DNA of 64,000 bases, taken from NCBI RefSeq assembly GCF_023715895.1, contig NZ_JAMBOO010000002.1:124001-188000 (forward strand). The letters run 5' to 3'. Positions 9,834 through 17,499 of this stretch are shown one piece after another (position 1 is the stretch's first letter; each line of letters starts with the position of its first letter). Below the pieces are notes generated by a model, which saw only the letters and a list, made by a program, of their open reading frames with translations, ran no database searches and was not told the origin of the DNA. The translations under genes were made by a program, and so were the position numbers. Source of the DNA: Domibacillus indicus (GTDB lineage: Bacteria; Bacillota; Bacilli; Bacillales; Domibacillaceae).

Positions 9834-10610
9834 TTATCCGCCTCCAAAAATCGTCATTAAATCCCGCATAGTGAGAAGCATCATTTGAAACAACTGACGA
9901 ACAAGCGTGAAAATCACACCCATTACAATAAACATAACCGCAAAGGCCACCCCAATTTTCAATGGAAAGCCCACTGCGAAGATGTTTAGCTGCGGCACGG
10001 TTCGTGCTACCACACCAAGCATCACATCCGTTAAAAATAAAACGGCCACTACAGGCATTGACATTTGAAAAGCGATCACAAATACACTGCTGAACGTTCT
10101 CGCCATATAATGAGCCGTTTCCTGACTGCCAAATGGAAAAGTGAGCTCGTTGATCGGGATGAGCTGGTAGCTGTAGAAAATGCCATCTAAAATAAGGTGA
10201 TGCCCATTTAAGGCAAGCAGCATCAATAACGAAAACATGTATAAATATTGGCCCATCAGCGGGCTTTGAACCCCTGTCTGCGGGTCAATAACATTGGCAA
10301 TCGCAAAACCCATTTGAAAATCAATAAAGCCGCCGGCAATTTGAATAGCCGATAAAACGATAAATCCGGCCATGCCAATTAAAAGACCCACCATAGCTTC
10401 TTTTAAAATAAGCAAAATATATTCCCCATTGATTTCAATGGGTGCGGCATCGATCGTGTAATACATCGTCCAGGCAAGCACTAACGAAAAAGCAGCCCGG
10501 TGCTGTGCGGGAATGGTCCGATATGAAAACAACGGCATGGTCACAAAAAAAGCCGATATACGGACAAGGACAAGCAAAAAAAGAGATGGATCTGGCATTA
10601 ATTCTGTCAT
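9834..10610 (-). CDS. fliR: FliR, flagellar export gate protein
   Basis: Integral membrane subunit of the FliPQR export core complex, which forms the helical export channel at the centre of the MS ring. The 258-residue protein (B. subtilis 259) is almost entirely hydrophobic with about six predicted membrane segments, and has the family block GFAIANVIDPQTGVQSPLMG in the middle. Its stop codon is 1 bp before the flhB start, and its final Gly codons supply the flhB Shine-Dalgarno. It lies 6 bp after fliQ. Confidence 0.96.
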   Translation of the reverse strand: MTELMPDPSLFLLVLVRISAFFVTMPLFSYRTIPAQHRAAFSLVLAWTMYYTIDAAPIEINGEYILLILKEAMVGLLIGMAGFIVLSAIQIAGGFIDFQMGFAIANVIDPQTGVQSPLMGQYLYMFSLLMLLALNGHHLILDGIFYSYQLIPINELTFPFGSQETAHYMARTFSSVFVIAFQMSMPVVAVLFLTDVMLGVVARTVPQLNIFAVGFPLKIGVAFAVMFIVMGVIFTLVRQLFQMMLLTMRDLMTIFGGG

Positions 10611-10616
10611 ACTTGT

Positions 10617-10886
10617 TTAACCAACAAATCTCGTTAAATTAGTAAAAATATCCGATGTATAGGTGATCATTCGCTCCAGCATCCATGGGCCAAAAAAAAT
10701 CAGGCCGATTAAAACACCCGCAATTTTTGGCACGAACGCAAGCGTCTGCTCCTGAATTTGCGTTGTTGCCTGAAAAATACTCACAATCAAACCGATCCCA
10801 AGTGCCAGAAGCAAAAGCGGCGCGCATACAATTAAAGTTGTATATACCCCTTTTTCAGCCAGGGAAAGAACCATTTCTGTATTCAT
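10617..10886 (-). CDS. fliQ: FliQ, flagellar export gate protein
   Basis: Small export-gate subunit of 89 residues, the same length as in B. subtilis, made of two hydrophobic helical hairpin segments (about 15-40 and 50-75). The conserved block FQATTQIQEQTLAFVPK sits between them. Several FliQ copies pack around FliP and FliR in the export channel. It sits between fliP and fliR in the standard order, with 12 bp and 6 bp gaps. Confidence 0.97.
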   Translation of the reverse strand: MNTEMVLSLAEKGVYTTLIVCAPLLLLALGIGLIVSIFQATTQIQEQTLAFVPKIAGVLIGLIFFGPWMLERMITYTSDIFTNLTRFVG

Positions 10887-10898
10887 GTTGTCACCTTC

Positions 10899-11564
10899 CT
10901 AAAAGCTTTGAAGCAAGGATTCTATTACGAGATACCACCCATCAATTAAAACAAACAGCAGGATTTTAAAAGGAAGGGAAATCATAACGGGCGGCAGCAT
11001 CATCATTCCCATAGACATAAGGACACTTGCCACAATCATGTCGATTACAAGAAACGGAATAAAAATCATAAAACCAATTTGAAAAGCCGTTTTGATTTCG
11101 CTTAGTGCAAAAGCCGGCACAAGCGTTGTCAGTGGAATGTCGTCAATCGATTTCGGCTGCTCTGCCTGAGTGTAATCCAAAAACAACTGTAAATCTTTTT
11201 GGCGGGTCTGCTCGCTCATAAATTCTTTAAATGGGCCGCTCGCCAGCGAGTATGCTTCTTCAAGATTGATTTCTTCATTAAAAAGCGGTGTTAATGCTTC
11301 TTCATTCACTTCCTGTAAAACCGGAGACATAATAAAAAAGGTTAAAAAAAGGGAAAGTCCGAGTAAAACCTGTGTTGGCGGCATTTGCTGCGTGCCCAGA
11401 GCTGTCCGGACAAACGATAACACAATGACAATTCGTGTAAAACAAGTCATGAGAATTAAGATACTCGGCGCCAGGGATAAAACGGTTAACATTAGCAGCA
11501 ATTTAACAGATGTTGATACATTTTCCGGGTCGCTTGAATTAAATATTTCCATAAATTCATTCAT
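10899..11564 (-). CDS. fliP: FliP, flagellar export gate protein
   Basis: Core pentameric channel protein of the flagellar export gate. The reading continues upstream, but the ATG at 11564 is the best start: it gives 221 residues, the B. subtilis length, beginning MNEFMEIFNSSDPENV, and has a GGGAG site. Conserved blocks are LMTCFTRIVIVLSFVRTALG, LTFFIMSP and the C-terminal SVLMSMGMMMLPPVMISLP followed by FKILLFVLIDGW. It overlaps the end of fliO by 8 bp. Confidence 0.97.
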   Translation of the reverse strand: MNEFMEIFNSSDPENVSTSVKLLLMLTVLSLAPSILILMTCFTRIVIVLSFVRTALGTQQMPPTQVLLGLSLFLTFFIMSPVLQEVNEEALTPLFNEEINLEEAYSLASGPFKEFMSEQTRQKDLQLFLDYTQAEQPKSIDDIPLTTLVPAFALSEIKTAFQIGFMIFIPFLVIDMIVASVLMSMGMMMLPPVMISLPFKILLFVLIDGWYLVIESLLQSF

Positions 11565-12228
11565 CTTGTTTCCGCTCCCTGTCTGCCAATTCCCGCATAG
11601 CCTGCTCCCGTTTTTTTCTGAGCTCATGCATTTTTTGCTCAAATTCCTGCTTGAATGAAGCAGGTTCTTTTTCTTCGCTCTGTCTGCCCAGCCGTTCTTT
11701 CAGCTTGCTCACAAATTCAGCAGGCTGAATCATTTTCTCTGATTGTTCTTCATAGCGGCTGATTAAGTCCCCTCGCTCAGCCGGATCGTCAATTTCTTTT
11801 AAAAGGGATACATCGTCTCCTACTCCTAAAACCAGGACGCGATCTCCTACTTTTACAACTTGAATGGACCGGCTGCCTCCAAGCGGCGTACCGCCTAAAT
11901 GCCGGACAATATGCGTTTCCTGGTAAGAACGGCTTTTTTTATTCACAAACCGAAGCAGAAAATAAAGAAGCGCCACTACAAAAGCAAGTGCCGCAATCAC
12001 CCGAATAATTTCCCAAAAACTGACCCCGACTGAAGCGGTGGCATTTTCATCGGCATTATCCTGGCTGTTGTTCGCGGCCGGCTGTTCCTGCTGGCACGAA
12101 TCTGGATTGTTTATGCAATCTTGTACACTACTTTTATCGGAAAGCGCTGCTCCGGCAACGATCTCATTGCCGGAAAACAACACAAACGCTAATAAAAGCG
12201 CAAAAGCCACTTTTATAAATAAGTTCAT
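11557..12228 (-). CDS. fliO: FliO (FliZ), flagellar export assembly factor
   Basis: Bitopic membrane protein that supports assembly of the FliP ring. The 223-residue protein has a probable N-terminal signal sequence (about residues 1-28), an extracellular segment with two Cys residues near 38 and 44, and a single membrane helix about 72-93. The cytoplasmic domain (VGDRVLVLGVGDDVSLLKEI) is followed by a highly charged C-terminal tail. B. subtilis FliO, long called FliZ, is 219 residues with the same layout. The position between cheY and fliP agrees. Confidence 0.92.
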   Translation of the reverse strand: MNLFIKVAFALLLAFVLFSGNEIVAGAALSDKSSVQDCINNPDSCQQEQPAANNSQDNADENATASVGVSFWEIIRVIAALAFVVALLYFLLRFVNKKSRSYQETHIVRHLGGTPLGGSRSIQVVKVGDRVLVLGVGDDVSLLKEIDDPAERGDLISRYEEQSEKMIQPAEFVSKLKERLGRQSEEKEPASFKQEFEQKMHELRKKREQAMRELADRERKQDE

Positions 12229-12241
12229 GAACCATCACACC

Positions 12242-12607
12242 TTAAGAAGAAAGCACTTTAGAAATAGCTTCGATCACTCGATCAGCCTGAAACGGTTTGA
12301 CAATAAAATCCTTGGCTCCTGCTTGAATCGCATCAATAACCATTGCCTGCTGCCCCATAGCTGAGCACATGATAATCTTCGCGCTGGCATCTGCTGCTTT
12401 AATTTCTTTCAAGGCAGCAATCCCGTCTTTTTCCGGCATTGTGATATCCATTGTTACAAGATCCGGTTTCAATTCAGCATATTTTTCAACAGCCTGCGCA
12501 CCATTTTCAGCTTCGCCTACTACCTCATATCCATTCTTCGATAAAATGTCCTTGATCATCATGCGCATAAATGCGGCGTCATCCACCACTAAAATTCGAT
12601 TACTCAT
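12242..12607 (-). CDS. cheY: CheY, chemotaxis response regulator
   Basis: Single-domain response regulator; CheY-P binds the FliM/FliY switch and in Bacillus promotes counter-clockwise rotation (smooth swimming). The 121 residues comprise a receiver domain only: acidic pair Asp9-Asp10, phospho-accepting Asp54 in TMDITMPEKDG, the Ser of MCSAMG and Lys of FIVKPFQ. It is phosphorylated by CheA and dephosphorylated by FliY and CheC from the same operon. Confidence 0.98.
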   Translation of the reverse strand: MSNRILVVDDAAFMRMMIKDILSKNGYEVVGEAENGAQAVEKYAELKPDLVTMDITMPEKDGIAALKEIKAADASAKIIMCSAMGQQAMVIDAIQAGAKDFIVKPFQADRVIEAISKVLSS

Positions 12608-12630
12608 CAGAAAAACCCCCTGTATTCAAT

Positions 12631-13809
12631 TTAATTTAAATTTTTTAATCGATCAGCCGGACTTGCAATATTTGTAATCCGGACGCCGAAGTTTTCTTCT
12701 ATTACAACCACTTCGCCTCTGGCGATTAAACGGTTGTTAACGAGTACATCAACTGGCTCTCCAGCCAATTTATCCAGTTCAATAATAGAGCCGGATGTTA
12801 ATTCTAAAATATCTTTCACGTTTCGGTTTGTACGGCCAAGCTCGACCGTTACCTGAAGCGGGATATCAAACAGCATATTTAAGTTGCGCGCTTCCTGATC
12901 TCCAAGCTGAGGTGACTGAAACGAAGAAAAAACGGCCGTTTCAACTTTTGCCTCAGAAGCTTGTCTGCCTGCATTCTGGCCCATATAAACCGGTTCCTGA
13001 GATGGTCTCGCCGGCATAGACGGAGGCTCCGCAGGCGGCGGTGGCGCCTGGGCAGCAGCCGGTTTCGTTACCGGAGCCTGCTGAATCGGCGGCGGTGCCG
13101 CTTCCTGCGGCGCTGGATTCATCAGCTCTGTGACAAGCTGCTTCCCGAACTGAAGCGGGATCAGCTGCATAATATTTGAATCAATCAGGTCCCCCACTGT
13201 TAAGCGGAACGATATTTTAACGAGCAGCTCCTGCTCTGGAATCGTCTCCTCTCCCTCTCCCTCATGTAAATTTAAAAGAGAAATCGACGGCGGGGAAATA
13301 TCCACCCTTTTATTGAAAATAGTTGACATGGAAGTAGCAGCTGAACCCATCATTTGGTTCATCGCTTCCTGCACGGCACTTAGCTGCAGCTCTCCTAAAT
13401 CAGGCGCTATGCCTACTCCGCTTCCACCAAGCATTAAATCGGCAATAATAGCCGCATCATTTTGATGAATCACAAGTAAATTTGCCCCGGCAAACCCTTC
13501 GGTGTATTGAACCTCAATCGCCGCATACGGATGTGGAAACTCATCTTTTAACCGGCTTTTTTCTACAACTGATACGGTAGGTGTTGTAATTTCCACTTTT
13601 TGGTTTAGCAGGCTTGAAAGAGCCGTTGCTGAGCTGCCGAATGAGATATTGCCGATTTCACCAAGCGTATCTTGTTCGAATGCGTCTAAATATTTTTCTA
13701 CATTTTTAGTGGCTTCAAGTGTTGCGCTTTCTTCTGTATCATCGCTGTCTCCGCCTCTTAACAATGCATCAATTTCTTCTTGTGAGAGCATATCATCACT
13801 CATCATCAT
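12631..13809 (-). CDS. fliY: FliY, switch protein and CheY-P phosphatase
   Basis: C-ring component of Gram-positive flagella that replaces FliN and also dephosphorylates CheY-P. The N-terminus carries a CheY-binding peptide like that of FliM (LSQEEIDALLRGG), then a CheC-like phosphatase domain with LGEIGNISFGSSATALS and QEAMNQMMGSAATSMS. A Pro/Ala/Gln-rich linker of roughly 60 residues (about 235-295) precedes the C-terminal FliN/SpoA domain. Length 392 against 378 in B. subtilis. It overlaps fliM by 14 bp; three in-frame ATGs at the start leave a few residues of uncertainty. Confidence 0.97.
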   Translation of the reverse strand: MMMSDDMLSQEEIDALLRGGDSDDTEESATLEATKNVEKYLDAFEQDTLGEIGNISFGSSATALSSLLNQKVEITTPTVSVVEKSRLKDEFPHPYAAIEVQYTEGFAGANLLVIHQNDAAIIADLMLGGSGVGIAPDLGELQLSAVQEAMNQMMGSAATSMSTIFNKRVDISPPSISLLNLHEGEGEETIPEQELLVKISFRLTVGDLIDSNIMQLIPLQFGKQLVTELMNPAPQEAAPPPIQQAPVTKPAAAQAPPPPAEPPSMPARPSQEPVYMGQNAGRQASEAKVETAVFSSFQSPQLGDQEARNLNMLFDIPLQVTVELGRTNRNVKDILELTSGSIIELDKLAGEPVDVLVNNRLIARGEVVVIEENFGVRITNIASPADRLKNLN

Positions 13810-14797
13810 CTTCCCCTCCTTTCACATAATCAAGCACCTGCACAGCCAGTTTGCGGTTTACACGCCCGGGCTGTGCTGAAAATTTCGGTACATTCCCTAC
13901 TTTTATCGTAAGTGCGTCGCCAACTACTGTATTTAAGCTGATCACATCTCCTTCTGTCATCGTTAAGAACTCTTCAATCGTGATAGCCGTTTGGCCAAGC
14001 TCTGCGATAACCGGCAGGGAAGCTTTTTTGATCCGGCTGTCCAAATTTTGCGCTTCCTGTGGGCTGCGTTCTTTTTTGTCAGGATTTTGCATCCAGTAGT
14101 GTACAGAAAGCTTTGGAATAATAGGTTCTAAGACAACATGCGGAATACAAATGTTGATCATGCCTGTTGTTTCCCCAATCGTTGTATTTAACGAGATCAC
14201 TACGACGGTTTCGTTTGGGGAAACCATTTGCAGAAATTGCGGATTCACTTCAAAATCAGTAGCGATTGGATCGATTTCTACAACATTAGCCCATGCTTCT
14301 CGATAATTTTCAAAAGCATGATCAAACATGTTCGACATGATCCGCGTTTCAATTTCTGTTAAATTTTCTACTTTATTGACACTTACACCCCGTCCGCCAA
14401 GAAGACGGTCCAGCATCGCATAAGCGACGTTCGGATTTACTTCCATTAGGATCCGTCCCTCAAGCGGCGGAACTTCAAATACATTTAAAATCGTCCGGTT
14501 TGGAATCGAGCTGATAAACTCTCCGTAAGGAATTTGATCAGCAGATACCACTTCAAGCTGCACGTACGTACGAAGCTGTGCCGCAAAAAATGTCGTCAAA
14601 ATCCGGGCAAAGTTATCATGCATTCTTGTTAAACTTCGAATCTGGTCTTTTGAAAACCGCAAGGCACGTTTAAAATCATATACCTTTACTTTCTTTTCTG
14701 CTTCTTCTTTCTTTAACTCATCCGCATTCATTTCCCCCGTTGACAAAGCAGACAAGAGGGCATCAATTTCATTTTGAGACAAGATTTCTCCTGACAA
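13796..14797 (-). CDS. fliM: FliM, flagellar switch protein
   Basis: C-ring switch protein that binds CheY-P. It has the N-terminal CheY-binding motif LSQNEIDALLSAL, a middle domain with KDQIRSLTRMHDNFARIL, and a C-terminal SpoA domain. I propose a TTG start at 14797, giving a 333-residue protein beginning like B. subtilis FliM (332 aa): GGAGG lies 8 nt upstream, whereas the longer GTG at 14806 overlaps the Shine-Dalgarno. Its tail overlaps fliY. Confidence 0.96.
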   Translation of the reverse strand: MSGEILSQNEIDALLSALSTGEMNADELKKEEAEKKVKVYDFKRALRFSKDQIRSLTRMHDNFARILTTFFAAQLRTYVQLEVVSADQIPYGEFISSIPNRTILNVFEVPPLEGRILMEVNPNVAYAMLDRLLGGRGVSVNKVENLTEIETRIMSNMFDHAFENYREAWANVVEIDPIATDFEVNPQFLQMVSPNETVVVISLNTTIGETTGMINICIPHVVLEPIIPKLSVHYWMQNPDKKERSPQEAQNLDSRIKKASLPVIAELGQTAITIEEFLTMTEGDVISLNTVVGDALTIKVGNVPKFSAQPGRVNRKLAVQVLDYVKGGEDDDE

Positions 14798-14828
14798 TCG
14801 TCTCACCTCCGATCAAGTGCAGGTATCG

Positions 14829-15278
14829 TTACTGAATGATATAGGAAGTAATGTATACTTTCTCTACTTTCCCTTCCTGCATAATACTATTTAAATTTGT
14901 TTTTAGCGTTTCCGTTAGTTTCTGTTTTCCAGCTTCGCCTTTTAAGTCATCTGCTGTCATTTCCGATAACTTTTGAATAATGATATCTTTCGCCTGGAAG
15001 TCCCGCTTTGTCATTTCTTCCATCGCTTCCTTGCTGTCCATTTGAATTTTAAACGAAATACGGATAAAGTCCTCCGAAGCAAGGTTTGTTGTCATTTCAG
15101 GAATATCCACAGACGATTCAAGCACTTCATCAATAGATGGCTCTTTTGGAGCTTCTTCTCCGCCTGACGCACGTAAAATAATAATTACGGCGATCGTGCC
15201 GGCCAGCAGGATAACGGCTAGCAGCACAATCATAATAGTAAGTAATTTATTTTTCGGCGCTTTTTGTTCATTCTCCAT
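14829..15278 (-). CDS. fliL: FliL, basal-body/stator-associated membrane protein
   Basis: Single-pass membrane protein associated with the basal body and stators. The 149 residues comprise a short cytoplasmic basic N-terminus, one membrane helix about residues 12-34, and an extracytoplasmic domain with the family region TTNLASEDFIRISFKIQMD and a C-terminal VEKVYITSYIIQ. B. subtilis FliL has 140 residues. Its ATG lies inside the end of swrD (11 bp overlap), suggesting coupling. Confidence 0.93.
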   Translation of the reverse strand: MENEQKAPKNKLLTIMIVLLAVILLAGTIAVIIILRASGGEEAPKEPSIDEVLESSVDIPEMTTNLASEDFIRISFKIQMDSKEAMEEMTKRDFQAKDIIIQKLSEMTADDLKGEAGKQKLTETLKTNLNSIMQEGKVEKVYITSYIIQ

Positions 15279-15489
15279 CCTGTTCCTCCTCCGCCTTTAC
15301 TTTTCCTAGAAGCGAAATGCGTGCATAAAACGATTCAACATCCGCCCTTACCTGTTCATGCGGTTCGAGAACAACATACTTTCTTCCATTGGTTAGTGTA
15401 ATTGTGGTGTCCGGAAAGCTTTCCACCGTTTCTATGTAAATAGCATTTAGCGAGAACGGCTTGCCGTTCAGTTTTGTTACAGTAATCAT
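15268..15489 (-). CDS. swrD: SwrD (FlbD/YlzI family), motor power protein
   Basis: Small FlbD-family protein of 73 residues (B. subtilis about 71), starting ITVTKLNGKPFSLNA and containing the conserved VESFPDTTITLTNGRKYVV block. In B. subtilis SwrD raises flagellar motor torque and is needed for swarming. It lies between flgE and fliL as expected. No Shine-Dalgarno sits next to the ATG; the nearest strong one, GGGAGGG, lies about 30 nt upstream behind a hairpin (separate entry). Confidence 0.9.
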   Translation of the reverse strand: MITVTKLNGKPFSLNAIYIETVESFPDTTITLTNGRKYVVLEPHEQVRADVESFYARISLLGKVKAEEEQDGE

Positions 15490-15526
15490 GTATGCCAGGG
15501 CTGAACGTGCCAGCCCTGTCCCTCCC
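15490..15526 (-). promoter_or_regulatory. Hairpin between Shine-Dalgarno and start codon of swrD
   Basis: On the transcript, GGGAGGG (15526-15520) is followed by a perfect 8-bp stem, CAGGGCTG (15518-15511) with CAGCCCTG (15503-15496), around a 7-nt loop. GCATAC and the swrD ATG follow. If the stem is folded out, GGAGG lies about 8 nt from the ATG, normal spacing; unfolded it is too far away, and no other Shine-Dalgarno is near. I infer a structure-bridged ribosome binding site. Confidence 0.6.
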
Positions 15527-15550
15527 CTGCATTTGAAAGTAAAGAAGCAA

Positions 15551-16351
15551 TTAACGCTTCATGCTCATTAATTCCTGTAAAATTTCATCTGATGTTGTAA
15601 TAATACGTGTATTTGCTTGGAAACCACGCTGTGCTACGATCATTTCTGAGAATTCTTCGGAAAGGTCTACGTTGGACATTTCTAGAGCACCAGCCACGAT
15701 CGTGCCCGTTCCATCTTCACCTGGATTGGCAACTATAATCTCTCCTGCAGCATTTGAGTTGACTGTTTCTTCATATAAATTTTCTCCTACCTTTTGAAGA
15801 CCGTCTGGATTTGCAAATTTAGCAATTTGAATTGTATCTACTTCTTGCAATTCTCCGTCCGTATCTACATAGCTTACAACTCCATTAGCATCAATGCTCA
15901 TACTCTGAGCATCAGTCGGAATTTCGATAGCTCCATTCGCACCCTGCAAGTATAATCCGTCTGAATTTACAATGTTCCCTTCTCGATCCATATAGAAATT
16001 TCCCGCTCTTGTATATAAAGTATTGGTGCCATCAGTGACTTGAAAAAATCCATCTCCTGATATAGAAAGGTCTAATGCACGGCCGGTAGTCTGCAAGGAA
16101 CCTTGAGTCTGAATTGTATCAATAGCTGCTAACTGGGCGCCTAACCCGACTTGTCTAGGGTTTGTCCCTCCTTTAGTAGCCGCAACCGGTGCACTTGCTC
16201 CTGCAATAGATTGAGAGACCATATCCTTAAAAACTGTTCTTCCTTTTTTAAATCCATGCGTATTCACATTGGAAATGTTATTCCCGATTACATCAAGCTT
16301 TGTTTGAAAGTTTTTCATTCCGCTGATTCCTGAGTACATTGAACGTAACAT
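15551..16351 (-). CDS. flgE: FlgE, flagellar hook protein
   Basis: Hook structural protein (called FlgG in older Bacillus annotation). The 266-residue protein has the N-terminal rod/hook signature SGISGMKNFQTKLDVIGNNI and NVNTHGFKK, a central domain with GDGFFQVTDG and YTRAGNFYMD, and the C-terminal coiled-coil end EMIVAQRGFQANTRIITTSD with LQELM. B. subtilis FlgE is 264 residues. A GGAG site precedes the ATG. The 76-bp gap to the preceding gene shows no clear feature. Confidence 0.95.
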   Translation of the reverse strand: MLRSMYSGISGMKNFQTKLDVIGNNISNVNTHGFKKGRTVFKDMVSQSIAGASAPVAATKGGTNPRQVGLGAQLAAIDTIQTQGSLQTTGRALDLSISGDGFFQVTDGTNTLYTRAGNFYMDREGNIVNSDGLYLQGANGAIEIPTDAQSMSIDANGVVSYVDTDGELQEVDTIQIAKFANPDGLQKVGENLYEETVNSNAAGEIIVANPGEDGTGTIVAGALEMSNVDLSEEFSEMIVAQRGFQANTRIITTSDEILQELMSMKR

Positions 16352-16427
16352 AAGTTCTTTTCTCCTTTCGAATTCGTCCGCGTCAATCGGTCAGCAGACG
16401 GTTGGCCTCCTGTTCGGTCCAGCCAGT

Positions 16428-16817
16428 TTAAAGTGTGTCCATAAGAATAGCGCCATTGATATTGGTAAAAAGATGTGCAGTTGCTTCTTCGCGGTTCATC
16501 GCCGTAATAATGGTATGGTTTTGTGCACTTGCCACAAGCGCAGCATCTTTCAGTACAACGAGTGAATCGGTTACCCCTTTTGACTTAGCTTCGGAAAGTT
16601 TCTCGCCAATCAAGTTCCATTCTTTTTCATTTAAATGAATTCCCCGCTCTGTTAACCGCTGCGCGGCATGCTTGGAAATGATCAGCTCTTTTGGTGTTGC
16701 GGTGGCCGTTTTAAAGGTTTCATTAAATGTTGAGACAGTGTTTTGTGCTGACTGCTTTTTAGCTGGCGGAATGATGGGCTGGCGTACTCCATGAATGATT
16801 GGATTGACTGCTTTCAT
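16428..16817 (-). CDS. Flagellar operon protein of the TIGR02530 type, function unknown
   Basis: A 129-residue soluble protein between flgD and flgE. It resembles the short 'flagellar operon protein' family (TIGR02530, PF12611) found at this position in many Bacillaceae but, as I recall, not in B. subtilis. Visible blocks are ISKHAAQRLTERGIHLNE, SLVVLKDAALVASAQNHTII and INGAILMDTL. There is no signal peptide or membrane segment. The ATG at 16817 is preferred over an in-frame GTG at 16826 that lies closer to the GGCGGGTGA site. Context suggests a role in hook assembly, which is inference. Confidence 0.82.
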   Translation of the reverse strand: MKAVNPIIHGVRQPIIPPAKKQSAQNTVSTFNETFKTATATPKELIISKHAAQRLTERGIHLNEKEWNLIGEKLSEAKSKGVTDSLVVLKDAALVASAQNHTIITAMNREEATAHLFTNINGAILMDTL

Positions 16818-16830
16818 TCTCGTCACCCGC

Positions 16831-17496
16831 CTACTCGATCTTTGTCAGAGTAGAAGCCGTGATTTTTTCACCATTTGCAAGCTGCAGCCAAATCTGTCCG
16901 TCCTTCATCGAAACGGATTGAACAGCCGCGCTTTGTCCATCACCTTCTGCGCCCCATGTGACAGTGCGGCCAATTAAATAGCTCGCTTCCACTAATGGAT
17001 TTGAACTGACTGCGCTGCTCGATCCTGTCGATCCTGTTGAGCTTGTCCCGCCGGTTAGTTCAGAAATATTCGCTGGTTCGAGGACCGTTCCATCTGTTAA
17101 CGTAAACTGGACGCTTTCACCAGCAAACTTGATAGAGGCGATTGTGCCATTTCCTGTTTCCACAATCGGCTGTCCATTTTCATCTGTCTGGTCCGTCAAT
17201 TTATGCCATGTTACATCTTTGCCGACAAATGACTGATAATTAATCATTTGAGAAGCGGTTTGCGATTGCACCATTTTTTCAATCATTGAGGTCATATTCA
17301 CCATTTGCTCCAATGATGTAAACTGGGCCATCTGTGCAATAAACTCTTTGTCTTCCATCGGATTAAGCGGATCCTGGTTTTGCAGCTGCGCCATTAAAAT
17401 TTTTAAAAATTCATCTTTGCCGAGCGAACTGTTGCCGGTTTGTTTCGTTTGAGCCGGGTTATTGGCCAAATAAAGCGAAGGATCAATTTTCGACAT
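16831..17496 (-). CDS. flgD: FlgD, hook cap/assembly protein
   Basis: Hook-cap scaffold required for hook polymerisation. The N-terminal domain carries the family signature GKDEFLKILMAQLQNQDPLNP then MEDKEFIAQMAQFTSLEQM (about residues 26-66). After a Gly/Ser/Thr-rich linker near 140-160 there is a C-terminal beta domain (LIGRTVTWGAEGDG to the end). At 221 residues it is considerably longer than B. subtilis FlgD (about 140). The GGAGGTG Shine-Dalgarno lies within the last codons of fliK. It is 3 bp after fliK. Confidence 0.95.
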   Translation of the reverse strand: MSKIDPSLYLANNPAQTKQTGNSSLGKDEFLKILMAQLQNQDPLNPMEDKEFIAQMAQFTSLEQMVNMTSMIEKMVQSQTASQMINYQSFVGKDVTWHKLTDQTDENGQPIVETGNGTIASIKFAGESVQFTLTDGTVLEPANISELTGGTSSTGSTGSSSAVSSNPLVEASYLIGRTVTWGAEGDGQSAAVQSVSMKDGQIWLQLANGEKITASTLTKIE

Positions 17497-17499
17497 CTA

